This document shows positions 41,683-49,969 of a stretch of DNA of 64,000 nucleotides, piece after piece. The notes below the pieces were generated by a model, which was given only the letters and a program-made list of their open reading frames with translations, was not told the DNA's origin and searched no databases. Positions within the stretch are counted from its first letter, which is position 1, and the number at the start of each line of letters is the position of its first letter. Location: NCBI GenBank assembly GCA_902835305.1, contig CADFMD010000005.1, positions 62,001 to 126,000 on the forward strand. Direction: 5' to 3'. This DNA is from Coriobacteriaceae bacterium (lineage in GTDB: Bacteria; Actinomycetota; Coriobacteriia; Coriobacteriales; Coriobacteriaceae). The position numbers and the translations under genes were made by a program.

Positions 41683-42004
41683 CATTGGCGAGGGCGGCGT
41701 CAAGCCTGCGGGCGAGAACAGGCCGCTCGGCGCGCCGCGTGGCAAGCGGCCGCGTATCCGCGTGAGCTGCGTGGACCAGCTGGGGACGTGCCGCTGCCAC
41801 CACGGTCACAAGCCGGGCGACGTTTTTGACTTTGACCGAGACCGCGGCAAGATGTGCGCCATGGCCTGCCATGTGGGCTTTCCCTATATCGATATCCTGC
41901 GCTATGGCGGAACCGTGCCTGGCAACGAGCCCGGCACGGCAAAGTTCTGCTGCCCCGAGGTCGATACTCTGAACGTCTGGCTTGCCGAGATCGTCGACGA
42001 GTAA
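41675..42004 (+). CDS. TIGR04076-like small cysteine-rich protein
   Basis: A 109-residue protein. The core RIRVSCVDQLGTCRCHHGHKPGDVFDF, MCAMACHVGFPYIDILRYGG and FCCPEVDTLNVWL fits the TIGR04076 family, whose function is unknown. It has eight Cys and several His that could bind a metal. Its ATG overlaps the end of the pyridoxal kinase gene by 8 nt, suggesting translational coupling. Nothing visible shows what it does for vitamin B6. Confidence 0.7.
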   Translation: MSNIGEGGVKPAGENRPLGAPRGKRPRIRVSCVDQLGTCRCHHGHKPGDVFDFDRDRGKMCAMACHVGFPYIDILRYGGTVPGNEPGTAKFCCPEVDTLNVWLAEIVDE

Positions 42005-42005
42005 C

Positions 42006-42100
42006 CGAGCGAGGATTTTCTCCCGTCGAAATATCGAGCGTGGATTATCTCCCGTTTTGGGCGCAATTTCGCACTCAAAGTGGGAGATAGTCCTCGCTCG
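42006..42100. repeat. GAGCGTGGATTWTCTCCC inverted-repeat element, copy 1 plus half copy
   Basis: Arms 42035-42053 and 42082-42100 are complementary with two mismatches. A further half copy is at 42006-42024. The same element recurs at 43707-43770, on the other side of the AAA ATPase gene. Confidence 0.8.
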
Positions 42101-42183
42101 ATTTGTATGCGAGAATCCCGACCTCACTTATGCCCATGCTTAGGCGCACGCGTCGTTGTTCTATGCGCGAGTAAGCTCAAATT

Positions 42184-42262
42184 TCTGCATTTCATCAAAT
42201 TTCGGTACTAAAAATCTCTGCATTTCATCGATAATAGTCGATATAAATATCTGCATTTCATT
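42184..42262. promoter_or_regulatory. three 33-bp-spaced TCTGCATTTCAT iterons
   Basis: TCTGCATTTCATC at 42184 and 42217 and TCTGCATTTCATT at 42250, exactly 33 bp apart (about three helical turns), ending 10 nt before the ATPase start. The stretch is AT-rich and looks like a cooperative operator. Confidence 0.65.
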
Positions 42263-42272
42263 TATCGAGGCG

Positions 42273-43646
42273 ATGGGAGAGCTTATGTTGCGCAGGAAAA
42301 TCGCTGATGAGCTTGATTGTTGGCAGAGATCCATTGAACGAAAGGCGTTGTTCGTCACGGGTTCTCGCCAAATCGGTAAGAGCTACTCGATTCGCGAGTT
42401 CGGTAAGTCAAACTACGCAACCTATATCGAGCTCAATCTCGCGGAAAATCGCCAGGCAAAAGATGCTCTTCTCGAGGCACGGGATGCCGACGATTTCATC
42501 AGCAGGGTGACGCTTCTCTCGGGAAAGCCGATAGCACCGGGCAAAACGCTCGTGTTTATCGATGAGGTCCAAGAGGCCCCCGACATCATGACGATGGCAA
42601 AGTTCCTTGTTGAGGACGGGAGGTGCCGCTGGGCGTTTTCGGGGTCAATGCTCGGGACCCAGTTCAAGGGCGTTAGGTCCTATCCCGTGGGATATGTTCA
42701 CGAGCTTAGGATGTTCCCGCTCGATTTTGAGGAGTTTTGCTGGGCGATCGGGGTGAGCGAGGGAGCTCGCCAAACGATACGCGACGCGTGTATCAGCGAG
42801 AAGCCCATTCCTGATTACATTCACGACGCGATGATGGCAAACTTCAGGACCTATACCGTTGTCGGTGGAATGCCAGAGGTCGTGCAGCGTTTCCTTGACA
42901 CGCGGGGCGACCTTGCCTCTGTTCGTCAGCTACAGTCAGAGCTCAACGAACAGTACCGGCGGGATATCTCCAAGTATGCAAGCGGGCGAGCCCTTCAGGT
43001 GCAGAGCATTTACGATCAGCTCCCTATTATGCTCGAGGGCGAAAACAAACGCTTCGTGCTCAATTCCATTGACCCCAAGGCGCATTACGACAAGTACCAG
43101 CGAGATTTTGTCTGGCTTGTCGATGCCGGCGTTACTCTCAAGGCGGATATCGTAACCGAGCCAAAGTCGCCCCTGCTCAAGACGGCACGGCCATCGCAGT
43201 TCAAGCTATACCAATCGGATACGGGCATGTTGATGGCGCGCTACCCCGTTGGCGTCGCCCAGGCGGCGTATCTTGATAGCAAGGAACCCAATCTGGGCGG
43301 TATTTACGAAAACGTGGTGGCCCAGCAGCTGGCTGCCCAAAATCGCCAGCTTTACTACTATCAGACAAAGAAGCGCGGCGAAGTGGACTTTGTGGTCGAC
43401 GGACCGGATGGAACAGCTGTTCCGATCGAGGTTAAATCGGGCTCCTATTACCACGCGCACGCCGCGCTCGGCCATGTGCTTGATACGGCCGAATATGGTG
43501 TAAGGCTCGGGATTGTTTTCTCGAGAGGCAACGTTGAACGCAGCGGAGCTGTTCTTTATTTGCCGCTATATGCGACCTGGGCCCTTTCGGATGTTTTGGG
43601 TGACTCCTGTGCCGAGGGGATAAAGCTGGAGGTCAAGCCGGTCTAG
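42273..43646 (+). CDS. AAA ATPase with DUF4143 domain
   Basis: A 457-residue protein. An N-terminal P-loop ATPase shows Walker A TGSRQIGKS (about residues 29-37) and Walker B LVFIDEVQEAP. The C-terminal DUF4143 region ends in a PD-(D/E)xK-like segment, EVDFVVDGPDG...PIEVKSG. Proteins of this type are widespread in gut anaerobes, often alone, and no function is established. ATG at 42273 was chosen; ATG at 42285 is also possible. The gene is isolated, preceded by three iterons and flanked by two copies of an inverted-repeat element, which suggests mobility as a cassette. Confidence 0.88.
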   Translation: MGELMLRRKIADELDCWQRSIERKALFVTGSRQIGKSYSIREFGKSNYATYIELNLAENRQAKDALLEARDADDFISRVTLLSGKPIAPGKTLVFIDEVQEAPDIMTMAKFLVEDGRCRWAFSGSMLGTQFKGVRSYPVGYVHELRMFPLDFEEFCWAIGVSEGARQTIRDACISEKPIPDYIHDAMMANFRTYTVVGGMPEVVQRFLDTRGDLASVRQLQSELNEQYRRDISKYASGRALQVQSIYDQLPIMLEGENKRFVLNSIDPKAHYDKYQRDFVWLVDAGVTLKADIVTEPKSPLLKTARPSQFKLYQSDTGMLMARYPVGVAQAAYLDSKEPNLGGIYENVVAQQLAAQNRQLYYYQTKKRGEVDFVVDGPDGTAVPIEVKSGSYYHAHAALGHVLDTAEYGVRLGIVFSRGNVERSGAVLYLPLYATWALSDVLGDSCAEGIKLEVKPV

Positions 43647-43660
43647 GGACAGTCCCCGAC

Positions 43661-43687
43661 GCGACAAAGGGATAGTGCCTTTGTCGC
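43661..43687. repeat. GTGACAAAGG-family palindrome (GC variant)
   Basis: GCGACAAAGG / CCTTTGTCGC: both arms carry the paired change relative to GTGACAAAGG / CCTTTGTCAC. It lies 15 nt past the ATPase stop. Confidence 0.75.
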
Positions 43688-43706
43688 ATCCGCTATCCGA
43701 GATAAT

Positions 43707-43770
43707 GAGCGTGGATTTTCTCCCGTCTAGAGCGCACTTGAATGCTCAAAGTGGGAGAAAATCCACGCTC
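43707..43770. repeat. GAGCGTGGATTTTCTCCC inverted-repeat element, copy 2
   Basis: Perfect 18-bp arms 43707-43724 and 43753-43770, with CTCAAAGTG before the right arm as in copy 1. Confidence 0.85.
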
Positions 43771-43818
43771 GATCTGTATGCCGATGACGCGGCTCGCGAG
43801 GTTCGTGCCTCCGCGAAC

Positions 43819-44265
43819 CTACAGCTGCTCGAGCATAGCGGCGCAACCGGCGAGCACGTCGCGGTAGGTGGCATCGAAATTGCCGGTATACCAGGGATCG
43901 GCCACGTCGCCGGGGCGATCGGTCCAGTCGAGCAAGCGCGTAATCCTGCCGTCGGGGTCGTCGCCAAAGATGCGACGCAGGCCGCGCGCGTTCTCAGCAT
44001 CCATATAGACAATGCGATCCCAGTCGCCATACTCCGCGCGACGCACCTGGCGCGCGCGGTGGGCGACGACGGGGATTCCGACCTCGCGTAGCTTGGCAAC
44101 GGTACCGTGGTGCGGCGGGTTGCCGATCTCCTCGGTCGAGGTCGCTGCAGAATCGATGACAAACTCGCCCGCGCGCCCAGTGCGGCGCACCAGCTCGGTA
44201 AACACGGACTCAGCCATCGTCGAGCGGCAGATGTTCCCATGACAGATAAACAGTACGCGTTGCAT
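43819..44265 (-). CDS. low-molecular-weight protein tyrosine phosphatase
   Basis: A 148-residue phosphatase. The active-site loop CHGNICRS (Cys8 nucleophile, Arg14) begins the protein, and the general acid is the Asp in DVADPWYTG. It would dephosphorylate phosphotyrosine on cytoplasmic proteins, or small molecules. ATG at 44265 is used (GAAAGG about 9 nt upstream), giving the usual family length of about 150. No tyrosine kinase or exopolysaccharide genes are beside it. Confidence 0.92.
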   Translation of the reverse strand: MQRVLFICHGNICRSTMAESVFTELVRRTGRAGEFVIDSAATSTEEIGNPPHHGTVAKLREVGIPVVAHRARQVRRAEYGDWDRIVYMDAENARGLRRIFGDDPDGRITRLLDWTDRPGDVADPWYTGNFDATYRDVLAGCAAMLEQL

Positions 44266-44325
44266 AGGACGATACCTTTCATATAGAAGGCTGCTAAAGG
44301 GTCGAAGCCGGACGCATGCCAAGTT

Positions 44326-45075
44326 TTATTTCTTGGCCAGTTTGAAGTAACGCTCAAATATCAATTCGAAAACGTAATAGAACATCAATCGACTGTCGAG
44401 GTCCATGCCGCCCAAGCGGATTTCTTTTTGCACGGTGTAGATGGGGTAGTCGGCTAGTTTCGAGAGAGTATTTCGAGAAAAGCCGGTGAGCGTGACGACC
44501 TTGCATCCGCGCGTTTTGGCTATCGATGTGGCGTCAATAGACACCTGCGTCTCACCGCTGACTGAAACGCTGAAGACCAGGTCGTTTTTGCCAAGCAGTT
44601 CTGCGTAATGCCTCATGACGTGGCGTTCACTGAGCGTGTCGGTATTCTTGCCCATTATTTTGAGCTTTTCAGCCATTTCGAGGCACGGGTACTTCGAAAA
44701 ACCCGAGCAGAAGAACACGATATGCGAGGCGTCCTGGATAAGACTCACAACCGAATCGATGACCCGGTCGTTAAGCAGATCTTTGGTCTGTACGAGCTGG
44801 GTATCAAGAGGAAGTGCCTCGATAGTGAATCGATTGCGGTCGAGCGAGGCGGAATACGATTGTTTGAGCTCCGTAAACCCCGAGAAGCCAAGCTTATGGG
44901 CAAGCCTGACGATTGTATTGGGAGCGACGAAGAACCGTTCAGCAACGCTCTTAAGCGTGACATCGTCAATATCATCACGCAGCTCGATGATGTAGCGCAT
45001 GATCTCGCTTTCGAGATCGTTGAGCTTGCTCTCGCCAGCTCGCACATGATCATAAAAAGATTCTTGATCTTTCAT
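44326..45075 (-). CDS. RpiR-family transcriptional regulator
   Basis: A 249-residue regulator with an N-terminal RpiR helix-turn-helix (VTLKSVAERFFVAPNTIVRLAHKLGFSGFTELK) and a C-terminal SIS sugar-isomerase domain (HIVFFCSGFSKYPCLEMAEKL, SVSVSGETQVSIDA). Such regulators sense sugar phosphates. It is divergent from the GH4-PTS pair and probably controls them. ATG at 45075 gives the family length; the open frame continues upstream without support. Confidence 0.9.
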   Translation of the reverse strand: MKDQESFYDHVRAGESKLNDLESEIMRYIIELRDDIDDVTLKSVAERFFVAPNTIVRLAHKLGFSGFTELKQSYSASLDRNRFTIEALPLDTQLVQTKDLLNDRVIDSVVSLIQDASHIVFFCSGFSKYPCLEMAEKLKIMGKNTDTLSERHVMRHYAELLGKNDLVFSVSVSGETQVSIDATSIAKTRGCKVVTLTGFSRNTLSKLADYPIYTVQKEIRLGGMDLDSRLMFYYVFELIFERYFKLAKK

Positions 45076-45164
45076 AAGATGTTTCAGCCCCTCGCACCTC
45101 GCCGTATATATGGTACCGCTTTGTGTAGCCAGGTGAGAAATCGGTAATCGGTCAAGATTGCCTA

Positions 45165-45261
45165 TTGCCCATGAACTGGGCAAACGCGCGTGTTTGCCTA
45201 CACATATCTGTGTCGTGAGCGAAATCATGTGTCCCCGTTTCGCATTGGCCCACACGGGGAC
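45165..45261. promoter_or_regulatory. dyads between rpiR and GH4 gene
   Basis: TTGCCCA-TGAAC-TGGGCAA (45165-45183) is a perfect 7-bp dyad, a likely RpiR site. GTCCCCGT / ACGGGGAC (45231-45261) forms a stem with a 15-nt loop in the presumed leader of the GH4 gene. The remaining about 110 nt before the GH4 start hold nothing recognised. Confidence 0.5.
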
Positions 45262-45373
45262 TCGCAAATGACCTTATGTCGCAAAATATCAATCGAAACG
45301 AAGCAAGCCGAGGACAACCGCGGAGCCCAAGGTCTTCGAGAACACCGATCAGCCAACCCTGGAGGGACGGAAC

Positions 45374-46699
45374 ATGAAGGATAAGCTCAATATTGTGATC
45401 GTTGGCGGCGGCTCCACGTGGTGCCCTGGCATTCTTAAAGCCCTGACCAAGCACATGGACATTCTGCCGCTGAACCGCGTGATGCTCTATGACATCGATG
45501 CCGAGCGTCAGCGTCCGATCGGCGAGTTTGGCAAGATCCTCTTCGCCGAGGAGGAGCCCGGTGTGGAGTTTGGTTACACCACCGATAAGGACGAGGCTTA
45601 CACCGACGTCGACTTTGTGCTCTGCCAGATTCGTACCGGCGGCTACGAGATGCGTAGCAAGGACGAGAAGATTCCGCTGCATATGGGAATCATCGGCCAG
45701 GAAACGGTGGGCCCTGGCGGCATGGCTTACGGTATGCGCTCCATGCATGACATGGTTGAGATCGTCAACGACGTTCGCGCTCATAGCCCGGAGGCGTGGA
45801 TTATCAACTACACCAACCCGGCTGCTATTGTGGCATATGGTCTCGAGCGCGTCCTGCCCGATGAGCATCGCGTCCTCAACATCTGCGACCAGCCTGTCAA
45901 CCTCATGCGCTCTTACGGTCGCCTGCTCGGTCGCGATATGAGCAAGACGGAGCCCGTGTACTTCGGCCTCAATCACTTCGGTTGGTTCAAGCACATCTAC
46001 GATGAAGAGGGTCATGACCTCGTCCCGCAGATTAAGGAGTACACGGAGAAGAACGGCTTCCTTCCTGCCGATGCCGAGCAGCGTGACCAGTCCTGGCTTG
46101 ATACCTACGCCATGGTCAAGGACATGCTCGAGGACTTCCCCGACTATCTGCCCAACACTTATCTGCAGTACTATCTGTATCCCGAGTACAAGGTCGCTCA
46201 CCTCGACCCCGACTACACTCGCTCCGACGAGGTTATCAACGGTCGTGAGAAGCGCGTGTTCGCCGAGTGCGAGCGTGTTGCCAAAGTCGGCACAGCAAAG
46301 AACTCCTCGGTTGTGCAAAACGACGCTCATGGCGATATGATCGTGGAAATCACCTCGGCCATTTATCGCAACACCAACAAGACCTTCATTGTCATCGTGC
46401 CCAACAACGGCATTATCGAGGGTATGCCCGATGACGCCATGGTCGAGGTCGCGGCAAGCGTGGGCGCCAATGGCCCGCAGCCCTATGCTGTTGGCAAGAT
46501 CGGTACCTTCTATCGCGGCCTTATGGAGAACCAGTACGCCTATGAGCGCCTGACTGTTGAGGCTTGGATGGAGGGTTCCTACGAGAAGGCTCTGCAGGCA
46601 CTCACGCTTAATCGTCTGGTCGGTGACGCCAAGAAGGCTCGCAAAGTGCTCGACAAGCTCATCGAGGCCAATAAGGATTACTGGCCGGAGCTTAAGTAG
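45374..46699 (+). CDS. GH4 family 6-phospho-alpha-glucosidase
   Basis: A 441-residue glycosidase of family GH4, which uses NAD and a divalent metal in an oxidation-elimination mechanism. The NAD motif is VIVGGGSTWCPG; metal and catalytic residues are Cys171-Asp172 in NICDQP and His201 in GLNHFGW, the positions known for 6-phospho-alpha-glucosidases such as GlvA and MalH. It splits 6-phospho-disaccharides made by the PTS carrier encoded next. The motif set favours the alpha-glucoside type over the 6-phospho-beta-glucosidase or alpha-galactosidase branches. GGAGGGA precedes the ATG. Confidence 0.92.
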   Translation: MKDKLNIVIVGGGSTWCPGILKALTKHMDILPLNRVMLYDIDAERQRPIGEFGKILFAEEEPGVEFGYTTDKDEAYTDVDFVLCQIRTGGYEMRSKDEKIPLHMGIIGQETVGPGGMAYGMRSMHDMVEIVNDVRAHSPEAWIINYTNPAAIVAYGLERVLPDEHRVLNICDQPVNLMRSYGRLLGRDMSKTEPVYFGLNHFGWFKHIYDEEGHDLVPQIKEYTEKNGFLPADAEQRDQSWLDTYAMVKDMLEDFPDYLPNTYLQYYLYPEYKVAHLDPDYTRSDEVINGREKRVFAECERVAKVGTAKNSSVVQNDAHGDMIVEITSAIYRNTNKTFIVIVPNNGIIEGMPDDAMVEVAASVGANGPQPYAVGKIGTFYRGLMENQYAYERLTVEAWMEGSYEKALQALTLNRLVGDAKKARKVLDKLIEANKDYWPELK

Positions 46700-46728
46700 T
46701 TAGTTCCATAGCGCTTGATAACTGTTAT

Positions 46729-46759
46729 GGGGCGTGTGGGCTGTAGAGCTGCACGCCCC
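46729..46759 (+). terminator. intra-operon hairpin between GH4 and PTS genes
   Basis: GGGGCGTG / CACGCCCC stem followed by GTTTCTTT, ending 22 nt before the PTS start; likely partial terminator. Confidence 0.6.
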
Positions 46760-46781
46760 GTTTCTTTAAGAGGGGTATCCC

Positions 46782-48344
46782 ATGAACAAAGATGAGCTGC
46801 TGGCAAAGTACCAGCGCCTGGGCAAAGTCCTCATGACGCCCGTGCTGATTCTGCCAATTGCCGGCATCCTTCAGGGCTTTGGTAATGCCTTTACCAGCCC
46901 CACTCTTACGGCAGCTGTTCCCTGGCTTGCTGCTCCGGGCTTTGCGATTTTCTTTTCGATTCTCAAGGCCGCTGCCGGCATCGTTATGAGCAACATCCCG
47001 GTTATCTTCTCGATTTGTCTCGCCTATGGCTTCGCCAAGTCCGAGAAGGCTACCGCGGCGCTTTGTGGCTTTTTGGGCTACATGTGCATGAATTCCGTGA
47101 TGGGCACGTTCCTTACGGCGACTGGCGTTATCGATCCCGCGAATCTTACGACGGGCCAGAGCACGATCCTCGGCATCACCACGCTCGACACCGGCGTTAT
47201 CGGCGGTCTTCTGGTAGGCGCAATCGTCGCATGGTTGCATAACCGTTACTACAAGATTGAGCTGCCTGCCGTGTTCTCCATCTTCAACGGTACGCGCTTT
47301 ATCCCGGCGGTGACGCTGCTCTCATGCAGCATCCTCGCATTGGTCATGTCCTTTGTTTTCCCGTTTATTCAGAACGCTCTCGGTGCGCTGTCCGAGTTCA
47401 TCAAGACTACGGGTGCCTTTGGTGCATTTGTCTACGGCGCCGGCGAGCGCATGCTCCTGCCTTTTGGTCTGCATCACTTTGTCTATCTCCCGTTTTTCTT
47501 CACGTCGCTCGGTGGCGTCGAGACCATCGATGGCCAGACTGTTCAGGGCGCTATCAATATCTACAACGCGATCCTGGGCTCTCCCAGCACGCCGTTTAAC
47601 ATCGAGGTCAGCCGTTTTGTCATGAACGGCAAGGTTATCTTCGCCATGTTCGGCCTGCCTGGCGCTGCACTCGCCTTCTACAAGACGGCGCTTCCCAAGA
47701 ATAAGAAGAAGACCGCAGCGCTCATGATTGCCATCGTGGTGCCTTGCATCCTCTCCGGCATTACCGAGCCGCTCGAGTACTCCTTCCTGTTTATCGCGCC
47801 CATCCTCTACGTGTTCCACGCTCTCATGGCTGGTCTTGCCTATGCGCTGACCTATATCCTGCAGTTCAACGTGGCCGGTTCCGCGTCCTTCGGCGGCCCG
47901 CTCTTGTCGTTGATCTTTAACGGCATTATGGGTGCAGCCAAGGGCTCCAACTGGCAGGTTATCCTGTTCCTCGGCCCCATCTACTTCATGGTGTACTACT
48001 TCGTCTTCAAGTTCATCATTCTTAAGAAGGACCTAAAGACCCCCGGCCGCGAGGAAGAGTCTGACGATGAAGCCGAAAAGGCTCCCAAGACCGTGATTAG
48101 CGACCTCATTCCCGCTATCGTTGAGGCAGTGGGCGGCGACAACAATATTAAGTCTGTCGAGGCCTGCTTCACCCGTCTGCGCATCCAGCTCAATGACTGT
48201 GACAAGGTAGTTGATGACGCCGAGTTTACCGAAAAGCTCGAAGCGCGTGGCATCGTGCATGTTAACGGCGGCGTGCAGATTGTCTACGGCAACATGGCAT
48301 CTAACTACGCAACTCAGATGCGCGAGCTGCTGGGTATGGAGTAA
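46782..48344 (+). CDS. PTS alpha-glucoside-type transporter subunit IICB
   Basis: A 520-residue fused EIICB of the glucose/glucoside family. About ten membrane segments form EIIC, with GAGERMLLPFGLHHFVY and LSGITEPLEYSFLFIAP as conserved transport motifs. After an acidic linker, the EIIB domain carries the phospho-Cys462 in VEACFTRLRIQL. No EIIA is present, so a glucose-type EIIA from elsewhere must serve. With the GH4 enzyme it forms a maltose-like alpha-glucoside uptake and hydrolysis unit. Confidence 0.92.
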   Translation: MNKDELLAKYQRLGKVLMTPVLILPIAGILQGFGNAFTSPTLTAAVPWLAAPGFAIFFSILKAAAGIVMSNIPVIFSICLAYGFAKSEKATAALCGFLGYMCMNSVMGTFLTATGVIDPANLTTGQSTILGITTLDTGVIGGLLVGAIVAWLHNRYYKIELPAVFSIFNGTRFIPAVTLLSCSILALVMSFVFPFIQNALGALSEFIKTTGAFGAFVYGAGERMLLPFGLHHFVYLPFFFTSLGGVETIDGQTVQGAINIYNAILGSPSTPFNIEVSRFVMNGKVIFAMFGLPGAALAFYKTALPKNKKKTAALMIAIVVPCILSGITEPLEYSFLFIAPILYVFHALMAGLAYALTYILQFNVAGSASFGGPLLSLIFNGIMGAAKGSNWQVILFLGPIYFMVYYFVFKFIILKKDLKTPGREEESDDEAEKAPKTVISDLIPAIVEAVGGDNNIKSVEACFTRLRIQLNDCDKVVDDAEFTEKLEARGIVHVNGGVQIVYGNMASNYATQMRELLGME

Positions 48345-48375
48345 ACGACTCGCGTATCTATAAAATCCAGTATAA

Positions 48376-48410
48376 AAGGCGGCGGCAGACAATGCGTCTG
48401 CCGCCGCCTT
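48376..48410 (+). terminator. terminator of GH4-PTS operon
   Basis: Perfect 15-bp stem AAGGCGGCGGCAGAC with AATGC loop. Confidence 0.8.
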
Positions 48411-48429
48411 TGAGGTGCCCCGCGCACAT

Positions 48430-48480
48430 TTCGTGTACTTCGGATACACGAAAACTGGAAAATCGTGCATTCGAAGTACA
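48430..48480. repeat. mutually exclusive hairpins
   Basis: TTCGTGT (48430) can pair with ACACGAA (48446), while the overlapping TGTACTTCG (48434) can pair with CGAAGTACA (48472). It lies between convergent genes; meaning unknown. Confidence 0.4.
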
Positions 48481-48572
48481 TGAGATCGAACCACAGCTAA
48501 AGGAGTTGGCTTAGCCTGTCGTCAGGTAAGCGTCGCGACTGGAACGATAGACGTTTTAGAGGGAACCTCGCT

Positions 48573-49808
48573 CTACGCCCTTGCTCGCCTGCGCTCCCAG
48601 CGAGCCAACTTAATCGTTACCAGCGTAAGCGCCCAGGCCACAAGCGAGAACGCGGCGCCCACGGCGCCCACGTACGCAATGCCAATGCTGCTTACCACGG
48701 CGCCGCCCACTGCAGTGCCAAACGAGATGCCGACGTTAAACGCCATGGGCTCAACCGAACTTGCGAGTACCATCGACTTGGGGTGGCGGCTGCGTGCCAC
48801 GTCCATAAAGTGCGTGATGCACGACACCGAGAACAGGTACATGAGCAGCGCCAAGCTAAAGACAAAGACCAGCGCGAGCGGCATGGTGCCGCCCACGGCA
48901 AACAGCCCGAGCAACGCCGCAGCCTGCAGCACAAACGTCACAAGCAGTGCCTTCATGCCAAAACGTGCGTCGATCCATCCGCCCAGGATGTTCGAGATCA
49001 GGCAGAACACGCCGTAGGCCATAAGCGTGGTACTCGCCTGAACGGTGCCCATGCCCAGCACCTGCTCAAGATAAGGCGTCACGTAGCCGTAGAACACATA
49101 GACCGAGCCTACGCCAAACAAAAAGATGAGCATGCCGGTGATGATGCTCGGCTCGCGCAGCAGACCTGCCTGCTCGCGAAAGGTGGCAGGCTCGTCGGTT
49201 TGCCCAGCGCGCGGCATAAACGCCACGAGCGCTCCGCAGATCAGAACGGCAAAGGTCAGCGTGCCGTACATGGCAACGTGCCAGTCGAGCGTGTCGGCCA
49301 CAAACTTGCCGATCGAGGTCACAAAGACCATCGCCACGGAAAACGCACCATATACCACCGAGATGGCAAGCGAAGTTTGCTGCGGGGACAGAAGCTCAGG
49401 GATGTACGTCACGCCCACGGCGAGCAGCGCACCCGAGACAGAGCCCAGGACAATGCGCGAGATAAAGAGCACTTGGAAGTTGGGTGCTAGCGCCATGACC
49501 AGGTTGCCGAGCACAAAGACGATGCTGTAGCACACGAGCAGCTGGTAGCGGCGGAAGCGGCCCGTGCTGAGCGCGAGCACCGGCGTCGCGATAGCGTAGA
49601 CCAGTGCAAACACGCTGATGAGCTGGCCCGCTGTGGCAAGCGATACGCCGAGTTCCGTCGCCAAGTCACTTTCGATACCGATGACCACGAACTCGGAGCA
49701 GCCGAGCGAGAATCCCAACAGAACGAGCAGCGCCAGGCAGAGCCTGGTGCGCGCGGGGGAGAGCGCGGCGGCGGTCGACTTACTTTTAGACGTGGTTGCG
49801 GCGGTCAA
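48573..49808 (-). CDS. MFS transporter, DHA1-like
   Basis: A 411-residue facilitator with about twelve membrane segments. GCSEFVVIGIESDLATELGVSLATAGQLISVFALVYAIATP is the opening typical of the AraJ/sugar-or-drug efflux (DHA1) group, and STGRFRRYQLLV is loop 2-3. TTG at 49808 is taken as start since GGAGTG lies 7 nt upstream; the ORF can be read further 5' without a site. Substrate unknown. It is divergent from the prenyl-flavin locus, and export of that pathway's product is possible but unproven. Confidence 0.83.
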   Translation of the reverse strand: MTAATTSKSKSTAAALSPARTRLCLALLVLLGFSLGCSEFVVIGIESDLATELGVSLATAGQLISVFALVYAIATPVLALSTGRFRRYQLLVCYSIVFVLGNLVMALAPNFQVLFISRIVLGSVSGALLAVGVTYIPELLSPQQTSLAISVVYGAFSVAMVFVTSIGKFVADTLDWHVAMYGTLTFAVLICGALVAFMPRAGQTDEPATFREQAGLLREPSIITGMLIFLFGVGSVYVFYGYVTPYLEQVLGMGTVQASTTLMAYGVFCLISNILGGWIDARFGMKALLVTFVLQAAALLGLFAVGGTMPLALVFVFSLALLMYLFSVSCITHFMDVARSRHPKSMVLASSVEPMAFNVGISFGTAVGGAVVSSIGIAYVGAVGAAFSLVAWALTLVTIKLARWERRRARA

Positions 49809-49901
49809 GGTTGTCACTCCAATGTCGCATGAATAAGCGGGATTCAATCCCTGCAACTCTAACAGAATGTGTCAGGTGCCTGCTCCCTTTGTCGCAGGCT
49901 G

Positions 49902-49928
49902 CGCTTGCCTGTATAGTCGCAATACAGG
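49902..49928 (+). promoter_or_regulatory. MerR-type operator/promoter, site 1
   Basis: TTGCCT (possible -35) runs into the perfect dyad CCTGTAT-AGTCGCA-ATACAGG (49908-49928). The 26 bp from 49902 match 51043-51068 at 22 positions. It lies 40 nt before the LpdD-Idi fusion gene. Confidence 0.65.
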
Positions 49929-49969
49929 CGAAGATGGTCTCGAGTAAACCGCGGGCGACGGGAGATCCC

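Noticed and set aside
42184..42262. Replication-origin or CRISPR reading of the 33-bp iterons
   Set aside because: Only three units, directly upstream of a start codon, with no replication or cas gene; an operator is simpler.
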